Assembly: GCA_944320555.1 (NCBI GenBank)
Contig: CALUHX010000035.1
Span: 1-35,021, forward strand
Source of the DNA: an uncultured Butyricimonas sp.
GTDB lineage: Bacteria; Bacteroidota; Bacteroidia; Bacteroidales; Marinifilaceae
DNA: 35,021 bases
Direction: 5' to 3'
Part shown: piece by piece, positions 32,912-35,021 of the stretch
Numbering within the stretch: position 1 is the stretch's first letter
Layout: every line of letters starts with the position of its first letter
The notes under the pieces: model-generated
What the model was told of the DNA's origin: nothing
What the model saw: the letters and a program-made list of their open reading frames with translations, nothing else
Databases searched by the model: none
Made by a program: the position numbers and the translations under genes

Positions 32912-33999
32912 GGTTGCCCTCCGATGAGATTTTTTTCCCAAATGTCGCCTAAGCTGTAATCTTCCAGCCACATTGAGAGTTGGTCGCTGTTTAGGCGGGT
33001 GAACACGCTTTGCTCGTCTTTTCTGTCGGCCACGATGATGTCCTCCGGAGAGAAGCAACTTACGATGTTGACCGATTGCGTGGCCAATATGATTTGTTTT
33101 TGTTTGGCCGCATTGCGCACGAGGGCGGCCAATTTGTTGATGGCAGTGGGGTGCAAGCCCAATTCCGGCTCGTCGATGATGACGGTCTCGGGCAGTTCCG
33201 GTTGTAACAGCAATGTTGTCAAGGCGATGAAACGCAACGTACCGTCGGACAGGTTCGTGGCGTCTAAATACATGTCGCTGTCGTTTTCTTCCCATTCCAA
33301 GGTGATGAAATTCCGCATGGCGGGATTGGGACGTAGAACAAACCTTTTGAAATAGGGCGCAATGGAACGGATGACATTTTCTATCATGTTGAACGTCTGT
33401 GGGGTGGTTTGTTGCAGACGGTAGAGGTATGCGGCCAAATTGGACGCATCGTGCCTTAATTTGTCATTGTCGTTTATGGGGCACGGTTTCCTCATCGGGG
33501 AGGACAGGCTTGTGTCGTGAAAGTGATAGACGGTGAAACTTTTTAGAAATTTACGCAAATAACTGGCGCGCCATTGGGAATTAAACAGAATCTTGGATTC
33601 TTCCACGCTTTGGTCCCATATCATTTTGTTCCATTTTTTCTCGTAGTTCTTGGTCGTATCCTTTCTGTTGTTGAAATAGTCGCCGGACAATTCGATAAAA
33701 GCTTTGTTGCTGGTTGTCGGTCGTAGTTCGCAAAAGAAAGCATTGGTGTTGTCGAAGTCAATCAGCATGCGGATGAACTTTGATTGTTTTTGTCCCCGGT
33801 AAAGTAGACGGTCGATTCCGCCATGACTTAACACGTGGCTTCCCAAGCGTTGATTCAGAACGGCCTGCAATAATTCAAAGAGGGAAATGAAATTGCTTTT
33901 GCCTGCTCCGTTGGCGCCGATGAGCACGTTGAGGTTGGTCAAGGTAATTTTTCCTTGTCTGATAGATTTGTAATTTTCGATATTTATTTGCTCAATCAT
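32908..33999 (-). CDS. AAA ATPase (AAA_21/RecF-like), partner of DUF4276
   Basis: 363 residues from 33999. It has the Walker A motif GANGAGKSN (28-36), the ABC-like signature LSDGTLRF, the Walker B VIIDEPELGLHP and a switch histidine in that same segment. The architecture is that of OLD/RecF-like ATPases without a fused TOPRIM domain, which the adjacent DUF4276 gene could supply. The start was chosen because a -7 box at 34040-34033 excludes the ATG at 34035, and homology begins MIEQINIENYKSI. The gene is followed by DUF4276 with translational coupling, and is divergent from the binding protein gene at 34175. Confidence 0.87.
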   Translation of the reverse strand: MIEQINIENYKSIRQGKITLTNLNVLIGANGAGKSNFISLFELLQAVLNQRLGSHVLSHGGIDRLLYRGQKQSKFIRMLIDFDNTNAFFCELRPTTSNKAFIELSGDYFNNRKDTTKNYEKKWNKMIWDQSVEESKILFNSQWRASYLRKFLKSFTVYHFHDTSLSSPMRKPCPINDNDKLRHDASNLAAYLYRLQQTTPQTFNMIENVIRSIAPYFKRFVLRPNPAMRNFITLEWEENDSDMYLDATNLSDGTLRFIALTTLLLQPELPETVIIDEPELGLHPTAINKLAALVRNAAKQKQIILATQSVNIVSCFSPEDIIVADRKDEQSVFTRLNSDQLSMWLEDYSLGDIWEKNLIGGQP

Positions 34000-34032
34000 G
34001 TGTCCGAACTGTGTTTTTATGGCATTCGCAGA

Positions 34033-34040
34033 CAAAGGTA
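34033..34040 (-). promoter_or_regulatory. -7 box of the ATPase-DUF4276 pair
   Basis: TACCTTTG on the minus strand is a perfect TAnnTTTG match, giving a leader of about 30 nt before the ATG at 33999. No convincing -33 element. Confidence 0.5.
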
Positions 34041-34064
34041 CTATAATTTTTCGAGGGAATCACG

Positions 34065-34072
34065 TATATTTG
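34065..34072 (+). promoter_or_regulatory. -7 box of the MltF-like gene
   Basis: TATATTTG is a perfect match on the plus strand, divergent from the ATPase promoter. It would give a leader of about 100 nt, containing two short open frames (34107-34124 and 34146-34160). Confidence 0.45.
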
Positions 34073-34174
34073 CACAAAACCACGGAGAAAGGGAAGCGCA
34101 GAGGGCATGGGAGAAATTGCGTGAGTGTCGCGGGGGGGAGAGAAGTATGGATTTGAATTAAAAGATGTGAGGCT

Positions 34175-35021
34175 ATGGGAGAAAAGTTTGGACAGTTATT
34201 CTTTGGACTGATGTGTGCGTGTTTGGGGTGGATGTGGGCTTGTGAGGCGGAGCGGGAGGAGGAGGCTTTGGTGGTGCCGGAGGCACCGGTGATGGAGCAG
34301 GTGATGAACCGAGGGACGTTGCGGGTGTGCAGTTATTACAATACGACGGATTACTATGTGTATAAGGGGGTGCCGAAGGGGTTTCATTACGAGTTGGTGA
34401 AGGAGTTCGCCGAGCAATTGGGCGTGCGGTTGGAGATGACGGCAAGCGTGGACGTGGAGGAAAGTATTCGGCTGTTGAACGGGGGAAAGTATGATTTGCT
34501 TGCCATGAGTCTGACGGAAACGCCAGAAAGGGACTCGTTGGTGGAGTTTGCCATTCCGCTTTTCACCACCGCCCGAGTGTTGGTTCAAAACGAGATGAAC
34601 AAGCCTTTGGCGAGGCGGGTGTCGGATTTGGCAGGAAAAGAGATCTTCGTGCAAAGAGGAACGAACTATGCTGATTTCCTGCACCGGCTGGATGATTCCT
34701 TGAAGTTGGGCATTCGGGTGACGGAGATAGACAGTCTGACTTATGAAGATATTCTTTTGGAGGTGGAGAATGGAACGTGGCCGTACACCGTGGTGGACGA
34801 GAATGTCGCCCGGACCGCTTCCCGCTATATGACTCACGTTGACGATTCGTTGGTCCTTTCCGCACCTGTCCCTGTGGCGTGGGCTGTGAAAAAGGGCGAG
34901 GAAGGGTTGTTGCATGAATTGAATGTTTGGTTAAGCGAGAAGAAACAAGAGGAGTCGTTTAAAGTGAGGTACAACCGTTATTTTAGGAGCACGTATGTCA
35001 CATCTCTCCGCAATTCCAAAT
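34175..35021 (+). CDS. MltF-like lipoprotein with a family-3 solute-binding domain, cut by the right edge
   Basis: About 282 residues are visible and the frame is open to the edge. A signal peptide ends in a lipidation cysteine (WMWAC, C23). The solute-binding domain starts MNRGTLRVCSYYNTTDYY (about 44-61), continues through GFHYELVKEFAEQLG and YDLLAMSLTETPERD, and resembles the regulatory domain of membrane-bound lytic transglycosylase F. The catalytic SLT domain, if present, would be beyond the window. Enzymes of this type cut peptidoglycan from the inner face of the outer membrane. Whether it is a true transglycosylase or only a binding lipoprotein cannot be decided here. Confidence 0.75.
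   Translation, partial: MGEKFGQLFFGLMCACLGWMWACEAEREEEALVVPEAPVMEQVMNRGTLRVCSYYNTTDYYVYKGVPKGFHYELVKEFAEQLGVRLEMTASVDVEESIRLLNGGKYDLLAMSLTETPERDSLVEFAIPLFTTARVLVQNEMNKPLARRVSDLAGKEIFVQRGTNYADFLHRLDDSLKLGIRVTEIDSLTYEDILLEVENGTWPYTVVDENVARTASRYMTHVDDSLVLSAPVPVAWAVKKGEEGLLHELNVWLSEKKQEESFKVRYNRYFRSTYVTSLRNSK

Overview
The window looks like chromosomal DNA from a Bacteroidales gut bacterium. An Odoribacteraceae-type organism (Butyricimonas or Odoribacter) is my best guess, not a proven assignment. The evidence is a SusC/SusD pair behind an ECF sigma factor and FecR anti-sigma factor, DUF6266, AAA-ATPase-like/PD-(D/E)XK and Rpn-type nuclease genes, hydG, and several matches to the Bacteroidetes promoter (-7 TAnnTTTG, sometimes with a -33 TTTG). 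Base composition is near or above 50 % GC in most genes but falls to about 28-40 % G+C between roughly 24.2 and 31.1 kb.

Layout. 0-0.7 kb: an IS982-family element cut by the left edge. 0.85-3.5 kb (minus): a TGS-domain uridine kinase-like protein behind a lytic transglycosylase. 3.6-5.8 kb (plus): a GatB/YqeY-domain protein and the radical SAM enzyme HydG, ending at a perfect hairpin shared with a convergent hypothetical gene. 6.65-10.9 kb (minus): a tight six-gene operon reading MBL hydrolase, mtnN, luxS, znuA, znuC, znuB, which joins S-adenosylhomocysteine recycling to a zinc/manganese-type ABC importer. 11.1-12.6 kb (plus): an Ig-like lipoprotein and an arginase-family enzyme. 12.65-15.8 kb (minus): an AAA-ATPase-like/PD-(D/E)XK protein and a MATE exporter. 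15.96-17.1 kb (plus): a promoter, a structured leader and a DUF6266 protein, ending in a strong terminator. 17.15-19.76 kb (minus): glnS and a YitT-family membrane protein.

19.9-31.05 kb (plus): a putative porin, then an ECF sigma factor, a FecR anti-sigma factor, an STN-containing SusC-type receptor, SusD, a lipoprotein that resembles the Peptidase_Mx1 family but lacks its HExxH site, and a secreted thioredoxin-fold protein. This is a cell-surface signalling and uptake locus: substrate at the receptor would signal through STN to FecR and release the sigma factor. Base composition changes at the boundary between the receptor's STN domain and the rest of the receptor, so the signalling half looks native and the uptake half looks acquired.

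31.1-34.0 kb (minus): an Rpn/PD-(D/E)XK transposase-like nuclease, then an AAA ATPase overlapping a DUF4276 (TOPRIM-like) gene, a split OLD/PARIS-like pair that is the best candidate here for an undescribed defence module. 34.2 kb to the right edge (plus): an MltF-like lipoprotein with a family-3 solute-binding domain, cut by the window. I saw no rRNA, tRNA or CRISPR array.
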